Positions 28,430 through 37,649 of a stretch of DNA of 64,000 bases are shown here, in pieces. How positions within the stretch are numbered: position 1 is the stretch's first letter; each line of letters opens with the position of its first letter. Location: positions 1,178,001-1,242,000 of the forward strand of contig NZ_CP133597.1 in the NCBI RefSeq assembly GCF_031200575.1. Reading direction: 5' to 3'. Source of the stretch: Ferroplasma sp. (GTDB lineage: Archaea > Thermoplasmatota > Thermoplasmata > Thermoplasmatales > Thermoplasmataceae). The notes below the pieces were generated by a model that saw only the letters and a list, made by a program, of their open reading frames with translations, had not been told where the DNA came from and did no database searches. Both the position numbers and the translations under genes were made by a program.

Positions 28430-29470
28430 ATGGAAAAGGTTGCCGGCGATTATATAAATTACAAGCTGGAGGAAATAAACAGTATTATTGGAAGGCAGTA
28501 TGCCCTGGAACATCTAAGGGAGGAAAGAGACTGGAAAAACTATGAGAAGGAGTTCTCAGATAGAATAAAGACAGCAATGAGGGAACTTGAACCACTGGTC
28601 AGCGAAGCAGTATCGGCAATGCATAGAGCACCAGGGCCAGGGCATCCACACACTCTATCACTGGAACAGAGGGTCAGGGTATTAGTGATCAGGCAGCTTG
28701 TTGGCAAGTCCAACAGGATGTTCGCCAACATGTCTGTAATATTCTCCATGGTCTCGGGGATCGACGTATCATACAAAGTCATTGAGAGGCTATATTCTGA
28801 TCATGAGGTAATTCCTGCCATACATAATCTCCATGTACTGATATTAGGGAAAAAAGATATCAATAACTCAAATGCAGCAGGTGATGGCACAGGCTATGGC
28901 CTTACTGTCAAGAAGAACTATGAATCATACGCACAGAAGCTGAAGGACCTTGCCAAGGAGAGTCCTGAAAACAGGAAGGAAAAGGGCAACGACATGAAAG
29001 CAGATGGCCATAAGAAGAGGCCCTTTACATATTCATTCAATATAATGGACATTGAAACAGGATTATACATAGCCAGAGGAGCATCCATGAAATCTGAGAG
29101 GCACGCATATGATAGGGCAATAGGGATGCCTGGAACCATATATATTGAAATCGCCTCAATCAGGCTGGACAGGTACTATTAATTCGCATCATACAGGGAT
29201 AAATCTGGCAATACAAAGGTTTACGTTATGCCAAAGAAGAATTCAACACTTAATGGATCGAAGAAATGGAAGGATGCTATGAGGGAATTTGTTGAGAATA
29301 CTGTTCCATATCTGGAAGAATACCATCAGAGAAGCAATTCAGAATCAGGATTTGCAGCTGATAAGAAGATGCTCGGATGGAATGTGGCACAGAAAAGGAA
29401 TGACAGAATATACAGTGCACTGTTCTGCACAGGCACATGGCATAATCTGCTCAATATGGGTAGATTATAG
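28430..29470 (+). pseudogene. Transposase of the DUF2080-linked element, split by TAA
   Basis: From ATG 28430 the frame reads MEKVAGDYINYKLEE, then HTLSLEQRVRVLVIRQLVGKS (helix-turn-helix-like) and AAGDGTGYGLTVKKNYESYA (first catalytic Asp region). It stops at TAA 29180-29182 after RLDRYY and continues in the same frame as FASYRDKSGNTKVYVMPKKN, then RSNSESGFAADKKMLGW (likely the acidic C-terminal catalytic region) to 29470. A TCA to TAA change explains it. The family is an archaeal DDE group I cannot name with certainty (ISNCY/ISA1214-like). Confidence 0.7.
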
Positions 29471-29501
29471 AATAATAGTATCCCTCACACTCTCTTAGGA
29501 G

Positions 29502-29708
29502 AATAATGATGATGCTATTCCATGGTTCGTGAATAGAGTTCTGCTACTGTAATGTTTGAATTCTGGAATGCTTCCATTACAATACTGTATTTCTAATCTG
29601 ATATGTATATTCTTCCAGGCACTTGCATTGCCTTCTTTTTGTATTTATATAAATTCGTCATTATATTTATCTATTTAGAGTTGTTTAACTTTAAACCATC
29701 CATAACCA
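29502..29708 (-). mobile_element. IS3 end relic
   Basis: Degenerate match to the OrfA start and right terminus of IS3 copy A: aataatgatgatgctattcc near its start and ccataacca at its end. OrfA codons carry frameshifts and no gene is readable. Bases 29709-29870 beyond it hold nothing I recognise. Confidence 0.65.
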
Positions 29709-29875
29709 ATATCAGCATACATGAATATGAAAAGGACAAGTACTGAACATTTATATTGGATTAAACGCTAGGGAATTCACATTACTACCTGATCTAGGCC
29801 ATAATGGGTTATGGTTAAAATCATTATATAAGGAACTGAATTTGGTATAACAGAATAAAATTCCAAGGACATAAT

Positions 29876-29886
29876 AGTTAAATATA
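29876..29886 (+). promoter_or_regulatory. TATA box for GT2 gene at 29905
   Basis: gttaaatatac is centred about 24 bases before the ATG at 29905, leaderless spacing. Confidence 0.55.
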
Positions 29887-29904
29887 CAAATAAAATGTGA
29901 ACAT

Positions 29905-30795
29905 ATGAAAAATGAATCTCGTTTTATATCTGTAATAATTACAATTTATAAAAGATTAGAATTTTATAATGATGCAATTCAAAGCGTGATAGATCAGTCT
30001 TTAGCAAAAGATGAATATGAAATTATTGTAGTTCATTATATTGACATAGAACAAAAATTTAATAATATTAAATATATAAAATGTGGAGACGTAACTATTG
30101 GAGAACAACTGTCAATAGGTGTTGGAAATTCCAAAGGGAATATTATCGTGTTTCTGGATGATGATGATGTGTTTACACAAAGCAAACTTCAAGCTGTTTA
30201 CAATGCATTTAGTGATAAAAAATTGGTTTATCTCCATAACAATCATAAAAATATTGATCAATTTGATAAAATAATTAATTATAATAAATATGGATCTCCC
30301 TGTTTTAATATGTCTTCAATATCTGTTAGAAAGGATATTTTGAATTTAATACATTTAAAACAATTGGAAATATTACAGGACACTTTTATGTATTTCTCTG
30401 CGATTGAATTTAAGGGAAAGATTAAAATTTCAAATCAAGTATTAACTTTATATAGAATACATGATAAAAATGTAAGTATAAGCAAAGATTTAGTTGAAAG
30501 CATTCACATAAATATTTCATTTAGAAATCAATATATAAAGTTTTTAAATCAGTTCAAAACCAAAAAAGTGATAAATAAAATAAAAACTGAAATAACATTC
30601 TGGAATATTGTTTTGTTTATAAATGATTCATTTGAAAAGTCAAATATTGATATTTTTTGGTTTTTATTTTTTGGCCGGATGAATACTATAAAAAAGATAA
30701 AAGCATCAATAGCATTCATACTTTATAAACATAATATATTTAGAAGGTTTATTAAACAAATTATAAATGGCAAAACAAAAAGAATATTTCCTTGA
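29905..30795 (+). CDS. GT2 family glycosyltransferase
   Basis: GT-A enzyme of 296 residues. Seen: RFISVIITIYKRLEFYNDAIQ, YEIIVVHY, the metal motif NIIVFLDDDDVFTQSKL, then YLHNNHKNID and FNMSSISVRKDIL. It is a paralogue of the GT2 genes at 3183-4169 and 50822-52997, sharing the D-rich DxD and the YxHN and SxISxRK segments. The C-terminus is basic, with hydrophobic stretches likely to touch the membrane. Very AT-rich. Followed 63 bases later by an IS3 remnant. Confidence 0.85.
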   Translation: MKNESRFISVIITIYKRLEFYNDAIQSVIDQSLAKDEYEIIVVHYIDIEQKFNNIKYIKCGDVTIGEQLSIGVGNSKGNIIVFLDDDDVFTQSKLQAVYNAFSDKKLVYLHNNHKNIDQFDKIINYNKYGSPCFNMSSISVRKDILNLIHLKQLEILQDTFMYFSAIEFKGKIKISNQVLTLYRIHDKNVSISKDLVESIHINISFRNQYIKFLNQFKTKKVINKIKTEITFWNIVLFINDSFEKSNIDIFWFLFFGRMNTIKKIKASIAFILYKHNIFRRFIKQIINGKTKRIFP

Positions 30796-30857
30796 TATTT
30801 ATTCCATTATCTTTTTTTCAATATCAACATAAGGATTTTTCGCTATATTATGCCGTA

Positions 30858-31745
30858 TGATCTGACCCATATTTTTGTACACTTTTTCATCCATTCTAAG
30901 AGACACTTGACATCACCTTCTTATTTTTTATATACCTGTTACGCCGGCTTTTCTTTAACTTTTCCAGATATAGTTTATACTCTTTTCTGAAATCCATATC
31001 ATTTTTATATTTATTTTCAAATTCAGATGGGGGATAATAATCCAATGTGGAATGTGGCCTTATATTGTTATAATCATAGAATGCATTCTCTATTATTTCC
31101 TTTCCTTCATTGAAATTATTGATTTCATTGATCCATATATAATCAGTCTTTATTGAATTGTGGAATGATTCAATATCGCCATTCTCTGCTGGTGTTTCTT
31201 TTTCTGTGTATTCATGTTTTATGTTCATGTGTTTTAAGATTTTATTGAACTTATCTGATATGAACTGTGGGCCATTGTCTGTCCTCAGTGTAAAATTCTC
31301 AGGCATGGTATTTCTGAAATGCCTGATAATTGAGTCCATTACTGCATTGATTATCATCTGCTATGCATGATGTATTATAGTTATAGCCATACCATGCCTT
31401 TGAATAAACATCCTTCAGGCATATCAGGCATGTCATTCCTGCACCTGTGGATATGTAATATCTCTTTCTGCTACCATATCGGGCCTATTTCCTGACTATC
31501 TCTGTTTTGCACCTTCAAAGAATTCATCCTTCCATCTGTAAAACAGTGATGGTGCTATATTATATCTCCTGCATATCTCTGCTATGGTTTCATTGCTGGT
31601 AAGCGACTCCATTATAATATTGAATTTTTCCTCACCTGTTCTTATATTCCTCATTATAACGCACCCCTGTTGATGCTGTAATAATATTCTACAATATTTA
31701 TATATTCCTTTTCATAACTGTCGAAATTATTAATGGGACATACCA
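30858..31745 (-). mobile_element. IS3-family element, type 2, copy B (internally deleted)
   Basis: Ends are TGATCTGACCCAT at 30858 and, read inward, TGGTATGTCCCAT at 31745, the same as copy D and different from copies A and C. Within it the C-terminal half of OrfB (30896 to about 31370: LRTDNGPQFIS, ENGDIESFHNS) is readable. The middle, from about 31360 to 31500, is frameshifted and shortened, and OrfA survives only as fragments around 31500-31655. At 888 bp it is too short to be active. No target duplication seen. Confidence 0.75.
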
Positions 31746-31784
31746 TTGAAATATCATGATAGTTAAAATAATGGAAATTATTAT

Positions 31785-32804
31785 ATGACATTTATATATC
31801 ATCTAACAGTGTTTAAATTTAAACTAGGATTTATATTAATAGTCGAATCTGGAGATCTTGAAAATAAGGCATTACTATGTGCATTAAGTATAAAACGTAT
31901 TTATAATAACGAATGTAGAGTAATAATTATTAAACCAAGAAGTGGGCAACCCATATCTAAAAATATACTTGATCAATTTGGTAAAATAGGTGCGGAATTT
32001 TTTGATGCTGATTTAAATATAGACTGGAAAGATCATCCTATGATGAACGAACCCTATGCAGCTTGTTATGGTGAAAAAATATTAGAAAGTGAATGTGAGT
32101 ATGTAATTTATTTAGATTCCGATTCAATATTATTAAAACCTATAGATTTTAGCATTTTTAATAATATGCAAAAAATTGGAATAAGACCCGCGGATGTACG
32201 AAATATAGGCAATTTATATGGTGAAGATTTCAATGAAATTTGGAATTATATATTTACAGTCATGAACATTGATAAAAGTAATTTATGGAATATTAAAACA
32301 ACAATTACTAAAGAGAAAATTTATCCATATTTTAATTCCGGATTTATAGTAGAAAAACAAGGGACGAAATTATTTGATTTGTGGGCTGAAAAAAGCAGTT
32401 CTCTTGCCAAAGATGAGAATTTTAGAAATATATTAAAAGGTAATAAATTAGCTGATTGGGCTTTGGATCAAATAATATTAGCCAGCGTTCTTATGGCCTC
32501 ATACGGGAAGGATAGAATAAAAATATTACCTTACAACTATAATTTCCCTTTTAATTTTTATTTTTTTGGTAGATTGTTTACAAAAAATAAGATTTTTAGA
32601 GTTAAAATAGATGATATTATACATTTACATTATCATCATAGGTTTTACTCACAATTTTCTATAATTTGTTTTGCAAAAACAGAATATTATAGGTTTCTGA
32701 AAAATTACATACCGCTTCCAATAAACTATATAGGTAAAATTAAAAATTCTAGTACATATTTATTCATTCATATGCTAATTGAGCTATATTTTCCAAAAAC
32801 ATAA
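31785..32804 (+). CDS. Putative GT-A glycosyltransferase (GT8-like)
   Basis: Protein of 339 residues. Seen: KLGFILIVESGDLENKALLCALSIKRIY, a central YVIYLDSDSILLKPIDF with the D-S-D metal motif typical of GT8-like sugar transferases, NSGFIVEKQGTKLFDLW, and ADWALDQIILASVL, resembling the NDQ acceptor loop of such enzymes. ATG 31785 lies only 40 bases after IS3 copy B, so the natural start may have been altered by that insertion. Very AT-rich. Sugar unknown. Confidence 0.65.
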   Translation: MTFIYHLTVFKFKLGFILIVESGDLENKALLCALSIKRIYNNECRVIIIKPRSGQPISKNILDQFGKIGAEFFDADLNIDWKDHPMMNEPYAACYGEKILESECEYVIYLDSDSILLKPIDFSIFNNMQKIGIRPADVRNIGNLYGEDFNEIWNYIFTVMNIDKSNLWNIKTTITKEKIYPYFNSGFIVEKQGTKLFDLWAEKSSSLAKDENFRNILKGNKLADWALDQIILASVLMASYGKDRIKILPYNYNFPFNFYFFGRLFTKNKIFRVKIDDIIHLHYHHRFYSQFSIICFAKTEYYRFLKNYIPLPINYIGKIKNSSTYLFIHMLIELYFPKT

Positions 32805-32814
32805 ATTATATTAA

Positions 32815-34120
32815 GGTACTGTAATGTAATTAAATACCTATTTTAACCCGCTCATATTATATATGATATAGGACACATCAATCCTGAAAGGAGAGAAAGA
32901 CTTGTAAACGATGTCAAAGAGCGAGATGACAGAATCTCCGGAACCATGAGTGAATTGTCGAAGCGGCTCTGGGCAGGCAATGAATGCCTTTCCATAGGGT
33001 CATGGCGGCATTGCCATCATATCCATAGCAACAGGTATGGCAAGGAATCCAGTGGTCAAAAGCAGAAATGAGGTGATTGCCGGGAAGAAACTGGACAGAA
33101 GAATCAGGGATAAGGGAGCAGGACGCAAGAGATCCGTTGATATGAACCCGGGATTGAAAGAGAACCTGCAGGAAATAGTTGCCCAGTTTACGAGAGGCTA
33201 CCCCATGTCATCACTTCTCTGGACGAGCAAGAGTCTCAGAAATCTATCAAAAGAGTTGAAGAGGAATGGATATCACGTAAGCTACAGGACTGTGAGTATC
33301 ATGCTTCACGACATGGGATACAGCCTCAAGAGCAACAAGAAATCAAACGAAGGAAGAAGTGAACCGGATCGTGATGAACAGTTCCGGTACATAAGCGATA
33401 CTGCAATGGAATTCATGAAGGAGAACCAGCCCGTCATATCCGTGGACACAAAGAAGAAGGAACTGATCGGCAATTTCAAGAACAACGGAAAGGAATGAAA
33501 ACCGGAGGGTGAATACGATCATGTCAACGTGTACGATTTCCCTGCTGATGCAGATGCAAAAGCTGTACCGTATGGTGTGTATGACATGAAGAGGAACGAG
33601 GGATGGGTCAATGTGGGCATCGATTATGATACTGCTGTGTTCGCGGTGGAATCCATAGGGTGATGTTGGAAATTCATGGGCAGGGAGAGATACCCTGATG
33701 CAAGGAAACTGCTGATCACGGCAGATGGCGGCGGATCCAATGGATCAAGAGTAAAGATGTGGAAGATAGAACTGCAGAAGCTCGCCAATGAATTCAATCT
33801 CATCATAAACGTATGTCATTTCCCTCTGGGCATGAGCAAGTGGAACAAGGTTGAGCACAGGTTATTCTCGTTCATAACGAAGAACTGGAGAGGGAAACCT
33901 CTCACGTCGTTCCAGGTTGTGGTGACTCTCATAGCCAATACGAGCACGGAGAAAGGCTTAACCGTTAAGTGCGGACTGGATAAGGGAATCTATGAAAAGG
34001 GGATAGTAGTAACTGATGAGGAACTTTCTAAAATCAACATAAAAAGGGACAAATTTCATGGAGAACGGAATTACACGATCAGCCTAAGTCATATTAATTA
34101 AGTTATATAATTACAATGCC
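32815..34120 (+). mobile_element. ISAzo13-family element, degenerate
   Basis: Ends GGTACTGTAAT at 32815 and, inverted, GGCATTGTAAT at 34120, with a possible 3-bp target duplication TAA (32812-32814 and 34121-34123). GC content is clearly higher than in the flanks, pointing to a different source genome. It contains one broken transposase gene. Confidence 0.75.
32893..34101 (+). pseudogene. ISAzo13-family transposase, one frameshift and two TGA stops
   Basis: Reads NPERRERLVNDVKERDDRIS, then ELSKRLWAGNECLSIG. A one-base insertion in GGG near 32998 shifts the frame to HGGIAIISIATGMARNPVVK. The next parts are the DNA-binding region, then VISVDTKKKELIGNFKNNGKE with TGA at 33496-33498. YGVYDMKRNEGWVNVGIDYD, TGA at 33661-33663, and LLITADGGGSNGSR plus SKWNKVEHRLFSFI (catalytic Asp and Glu regions) follow in frame. 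Both TGAs stand where relatives carry Trp, so TGG to TGA is likely. Inactive. Confidence 0.8.
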
Positions 34121-35439
34121 TAAGGTGTGTTTAGGAAATTATTTAATTCGTTTCCAAGATGCATATAGATTGATTCCATTAAACAGGTTTGTATATTCAA
34201 ATTTTTTTCAAAATCTAAATTGTTGTTTAAATATTTGAATTCTTCTACATTTAGATTGCCATCTATTGATAGTTTATATCCATCTTTAAATATAGCTATT
34301 CTAGACGTTTCTTTTCTTTTAGGATATTTTAGGGCATTATCATACATGATTCCAAAAGATTCAGAAAAAGCAATTGGATTATTATTTATAAATGCTTCAT
34401 TCTTTGTAATTTTCACGATCATATCAAATATATTAATTGTAGATATCACATCATTAATTTCTCGTCTTTCATTAGCTATTCCCTTAACTATCAGAGGAAC
34501 TTTTATCAAATCATCAGTCAACAATGTTCCGTGTCCGTAGAAGTCTTCTGTTATAGACTGCCCATGGTCTGATGTAAAAATTATATATGTTTTATCATAA
34601 ATTTCATTTTGTTTTAAGAATTCTATCACATTCCCAATATAAGTATCTAAAAAATTAGCTTGTTGATAATATTTTTTAGAAATTTTATTTAGAACTTTTA
34701 ACCTGTTCTTCTTTAAAAATACTAAATTCTCGACAGAATTTGGTTCATGAGAGTTATTAATGCTTATATAAGGATCATGCATTTCCATAAAATTTATAAA
34801 TAAAAAGAAGGGAGTTCCAATACTAATATTTGCAATATTATTTACTATGTTAAACCCACCTTTATTATATGGGCTTTTAACCCTCTTAGGAATACTAAAG
34901 CTATTGTATTTCTGTAATTTATATAATTTGATTAAATCTATTGAATTTTTCAATCCATTTGCTGAAAAATAATCTACCATTGCCTTAATTTTACTTTCTT
35001 TAAATTCTATATTCTTCAATTCTTTTTTAAGCAAATCATAATAATAATTTACCGGGCAATAGGTAAATAAATTAAATCCGCGATCAAAACCACTTCCAGG
35101 GATTAAATTAGGATTGGCCGATATACCATAAGTATTATAATGTGATTTAAGAAGAACCTCGGCAATTGTCTCATATTTCACATCGTTCATCTTTCCCATC
35201 AGGGCAAATCCTTTTTTGTCAAAAGTTTCGTGCAATCCATGTTCTATTCCATATTTTCCAGTAAATATAGATGCATGTGAAGGAATAGTCCACGGCGATG
35301 GCGATATGGCATTGTTATATACCATAGAATCCCCTGCAAGTGCATCTATATTCGGTGTGCTCACATTTTTGTTATAGATGCCTATTGCATCCCTTCTCAT
35401 TGTGTCTGCAACTATCAAAATTATATTTGGCTTATCCAT
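34120..35439 (-). CDS. Sulfatase/alkaline-phosphatase superfamily hydrolase or transferase
   Basis: Protein of 439 residues starting NIILIVADTMRRDAIG (metal Asp pair), with active-site segment SPSPWTIPSHASIFTGKYG and later IIFTSDHGQSITE, the second metal site. The nucleophile position of the CxPxR sulfatase motif is occupied by Thr (WTIPSH), so formylglycine chemistry is not expected. Some relatives cleave or transfer phospho- or sulfo-groups on glycans. No signal peptide, so cytoplasmic as read. Start ATG lies one base after the stop of the CysD-like gene: coupled operon. Its stop codon coincides with the ISAzo13 junction. Confidence 0.75.
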   Translation of the reverse strand: MDKPNIILIVADTMRRDAIGIYNKNVSTPNIDALAGDSMVYNNAISPSPWTIPSHASIFTGKYGIEHGLHETFDKKGFALMGKMNDVKYETIAEVLLKSHYNTYGISANPNLIPGSGFDRGFNLFTYCPVNYYYDLLKKELKNIEFKESKIKAMVDYFSANGLKNSIDLIKLYKLQKYNSFSIPKRVKSPYNKGGFNIVNNIANISIGTPFFLFINFMEMHDPYISINNSHEPNSVENLVFLKKNRLKVLNKISKKYYQQANFLDTYIGNVIEFLKQNEIYDKTYIIFTSDHGQSITEDFYGHGTLLTDDLIKVPLIVKGIANERREINDVISTINIFDMIVKITKNEAFINNNPIAFSESFGIMYDNALKYPKRKETSRIAIFKDGYKLSIDGNLNVEEFKYLNNNLDFEKNLNIQTCLMESIYMHLGNELNNFLNTP

Positions 35440-35440
35440 A

Positions 35441-36247
35441 TTACATGTATCCGAATTTTCTCAGCCTTTCCATCATCTTTTCCTTGTCCTGTGCCCTTCC
35501 TGCCCTTTCTTCTGTATTGTCCAAGTCTTGTTCCCATGCAGGCCTGTCACTCATCTTCTTTGAATCGTATTTGCCGTCAATTGACCTGTATCCCTTGTAG
35601 TATAATGGATGCACAGGAAGCTTATATTCAAACATATAATTCCATATATCCCTCTCAGTGAATAATATTACAGGCTGCACCCTGAAATGTTCAGGGTCTT
35701 TCCTTATTGAAATAAATGTTTCTACAGACCTTGCCTCATTCTCATCCCAGCGAACCCCGGTATACAATGCATCAAACCTGTATTTTATAATAAGTTCATT
35801 AAATGGTACTGTTTTTAATAAATGGTTCCCCTCAAATGTATCCAGGGAATAATCAATATATTTTTTATTTATATCAAAATTAATCTTTTTCAATTCGTTT
35901 TTATTATTTTCATTCAGGTCATCAATCAGCGCCTTTCCATCCGTTACTTTTGAAATGAAATCATCATTCCTTGCATACAGTACCCTAAAATTCCAGTCGT
36001 CTGATATCTTTTTTACCATATCGTATGTGTCATCATAGTGCTGTCCATGGTCTATCAGTATTGCAGGAGGCATTTTCATATTTTTAGATTCAAATACCTC
36101 TTTCACTAGGTTCAATAGTACAGTTGAATCTTTTCCTGCACTCCATACAATTGCGGGTCTTTTAAATGTATTTATTGAATCATCTATAACAGTTTTTGCA
36201 ATTTTTATTTTGGCATTTAATGACAAGTACTTCTCTTCTCGCTTCAT
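35441..36247 (-). CDS. PP-loop protein of the PAPS reductase/CysD family
   Basis: About 268 residues. Seen: PP-loop AIVWSAGKDSTVLLNLVKE near residues 31-49, then ILIDHGQHYDDTYD, YTGVRWDENEARS, a C-terminal RDIWNYMFEYKLPVHPLYYKG and a closing ERAGRAQDKEKMMERLRKFGYM similar to the tail of sulfate adenylyltransferase subunit 2. It binds ATP and acts on sulfate or adenylyl-sulfate, but no CysN/C partner is in the window. Start 36247 is preferred because a minus-strand TATA box (36264-36277) sits 24 bases upstream; the frame runs to 36301. Coupled to the sulfatase-like gene. Confidence 0.72.
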   Translation of the reverse strand: MKREEKYLSLNAKIKIAKTVIDDSINTFKRPAIVWSAGKDSTVLLNLVKEVFESKNMKMPPAILIDHGQHYDDTYDMVKKISDDWNFRVLYARNDDFISKVTDGKALIDDLNENNKNELKKINFDINKKYIDYSLDTFEGNHLLKTVPFNELIIKYRFDALYTGVRWDENEARSVETFISIRKDPEHFRVQPVILFTERDIWNYMFEYKLPVHPLYYKGYRSIDGKYDSKKMSDRPAWEQDLDNTEERAGRAQDKEKMMERLRKFGYM

Positions 36248-36263
36248 CGAAAAACTAATCATA

Positions 36264-36277
36264 ATTTTATATTTAAA
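36264..36277 (-). promoter_or_regulatory. TATA box deciding the CysD-like start
   Basis: ctttaaatataaaa on the minus strand is centred about 24 bases before the ATG at 36247. Confidence 0.55.
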
Positions 36278-36517
36278 GGTTTGCAATAAGCTTGAGTGCA
36301 TGGTGAGAGTAATTAGTTCTCATTGGGGCTTCTTATTCGTATATCATTATATGCTCGCCTATCATCTTTTGAAAGTGGCAGATGTCTCCTTTCATAATTA
36401 TTTTTTTAAGGTCAATTCCTCCCCTAAGGAATATCTGTATCTAATTATAGTAGATTACTAACATTATTATATTTATACCAGCTACATCTTTATGGTAAAA
36501 CAGAAATGCTTCACAAA

Positions 36518-37273
36518 TTACATGCACTGTTAACATCCTATGGAATAATAATAAAAGCTACAGACCCGTTCGGTAAGAAGGGATTAAGGGAGATAGAGGG
36601 TAATTACAGCAATCTCAGTTATTCCGATAAAATAGTGTTAAGATCACTGTTAAATGACATATCACTTATAAAAGAAAGGGAAAGGGAAATAGAAGCAGAG
36701 ATATCATCAAGAGCAGATAACAGCAATGACATAAAATTATTAATGACAATTCCCGGAATAAACTTCTACACAGCATCAGGAATATTATCGGAAATAGGAA
36801 CAATAAGCAGATTCGAGAACAAGCTCAAGTTTGCTTCCTATACAGGACCTATACTATCTGAGCATTCATCTGGTGAAAAAAAGGTAATGGGCGATATAAC
36901 AAAGCATGGACCACCATTATTAAGATTCTTTTTGGTTGAAACGGTGCATTCACTGATAAAGTTTACAAAGAAGTTCAGATCCAAGTATCTCAGCATAGTA
37001 AGAAGATTAGGGAAGAAGAGGTCAATAATAGCAAGGATACTGGCAGAAACAATTTATATAATGTTAAAAAACAATGTAAGATACAGTGAAAAGGAAAGAA
37101 GTGAAACAGCCAATCCTGATGAGTTATACTTTAAAAGGTTTGAAGAACTGTTAATGAAGAAGATAAACAACATGAGAAGAATCGCTAACAATGCCAATAC
37201 GCAGAGGGATTCAGCAAATTTAATATACCGGGGAAGCAAAAAAGATTGTTAAGTATAGGTTTTTCATAGGAGA
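36518..37273 (+). mobile_element. IS110 3' fragment (copy G)
   Basis: Homology to the other IS110 copies begins abruptly at about 36518 (HALLTSYGIIIKATDPFG) and runs to the right end GGTTTTTCATAGGA at 37273. The transposase C-domain is in one open frame to TAA 37252: TIPGINFYTASGILSEIG, ASYTGPILSEHSSGEKK with the candidate catalytic Ser, and KKRSIIARILAETIY. The RuvC-like N-terminal domain and the whole 5' non-coding region are missing, so it cannot make its own guide RNA. Bases 36302-36517 hold no gene. Confidence 0.8.
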
Positions 37274-37605
37274 TCATGAGGGAAACTGTTTTGAAGGATT
37301 TTTAAGACAATAGGTGAATGTTCTAGGGCTATAAAGGAGATTCTAATTATCAAAAAGAACTACAAATCGAGGTTATTTTCAGGATAAATGCAAAAGTATT
37401 GTTAATTATAAACTTACTTACCAGTTTCCAATATTAATATATTTCTTTTCGATTCTCCACTAACTGATTAATATTTTATCCATAATCCATGGTAATTATT
37501 ATCACAGAAAGTCAAATTACCAATCAATTGATACGAAATAAAGAATAAATAATGGAAATATCAGAAATTCTTAAATAAAAGTTTATAATATTTACTGGCA
37601 AGGGC

Positions 37606-37636
37606 GTAAGGCATTCCCCATTCGGGGATGCCGTAC
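37606..37636. repeat. Hairpin downstream of the IS4 transposase
   Basis: GTAAGGCATTCCCC-ATTC-GGGGATGCCGTAC: a stem of about 12 pairs with one bulged base and one mismatch. It lies 14 bases beyond the transposase stop. It may end the transposase transcript or block read-in from outside. Confidence 0.5.
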
Positions 37637-37649
37637 TGATTTATTTTAG

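Larger units (their letters stand above)
28218..29493. mobile_element. DUF2080-type transposable element with divergent genes
   Basis: Bounded by AGAGTGTGGGG at 28218 and its inverted partner CCCTCACACTCT ending at 29493. It carries a small minus-strand DUF2080-like gene and a plus-strand DDE-like transposase with an internal stop, divergent from a shared T/A-rich promoter at about 28401-28420. GC content is visibly higher than in flanking glycosyltransferases. It abuts an IS3 end relic (29502), so it probably landed in or next to it. Confidence 0.65.

Noticed and set aside
33496-33663. TGA as Trp throughout this genome.
   Set aside because: TGA ends several intact genes here (969, 2081, 13034), so it is a genuine stop in this host. 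At most the donor of the ISAzo13 could differ.
37260-37290. A circular IS110 end-to-end junction at copy G, because the right end is followed by GATCATGA.
   Set aside because: Only seven bases of the left end (ATCATGA) match, then the sequence departs (GGG instead of AAA). This is within chance in AT-rich DNA.
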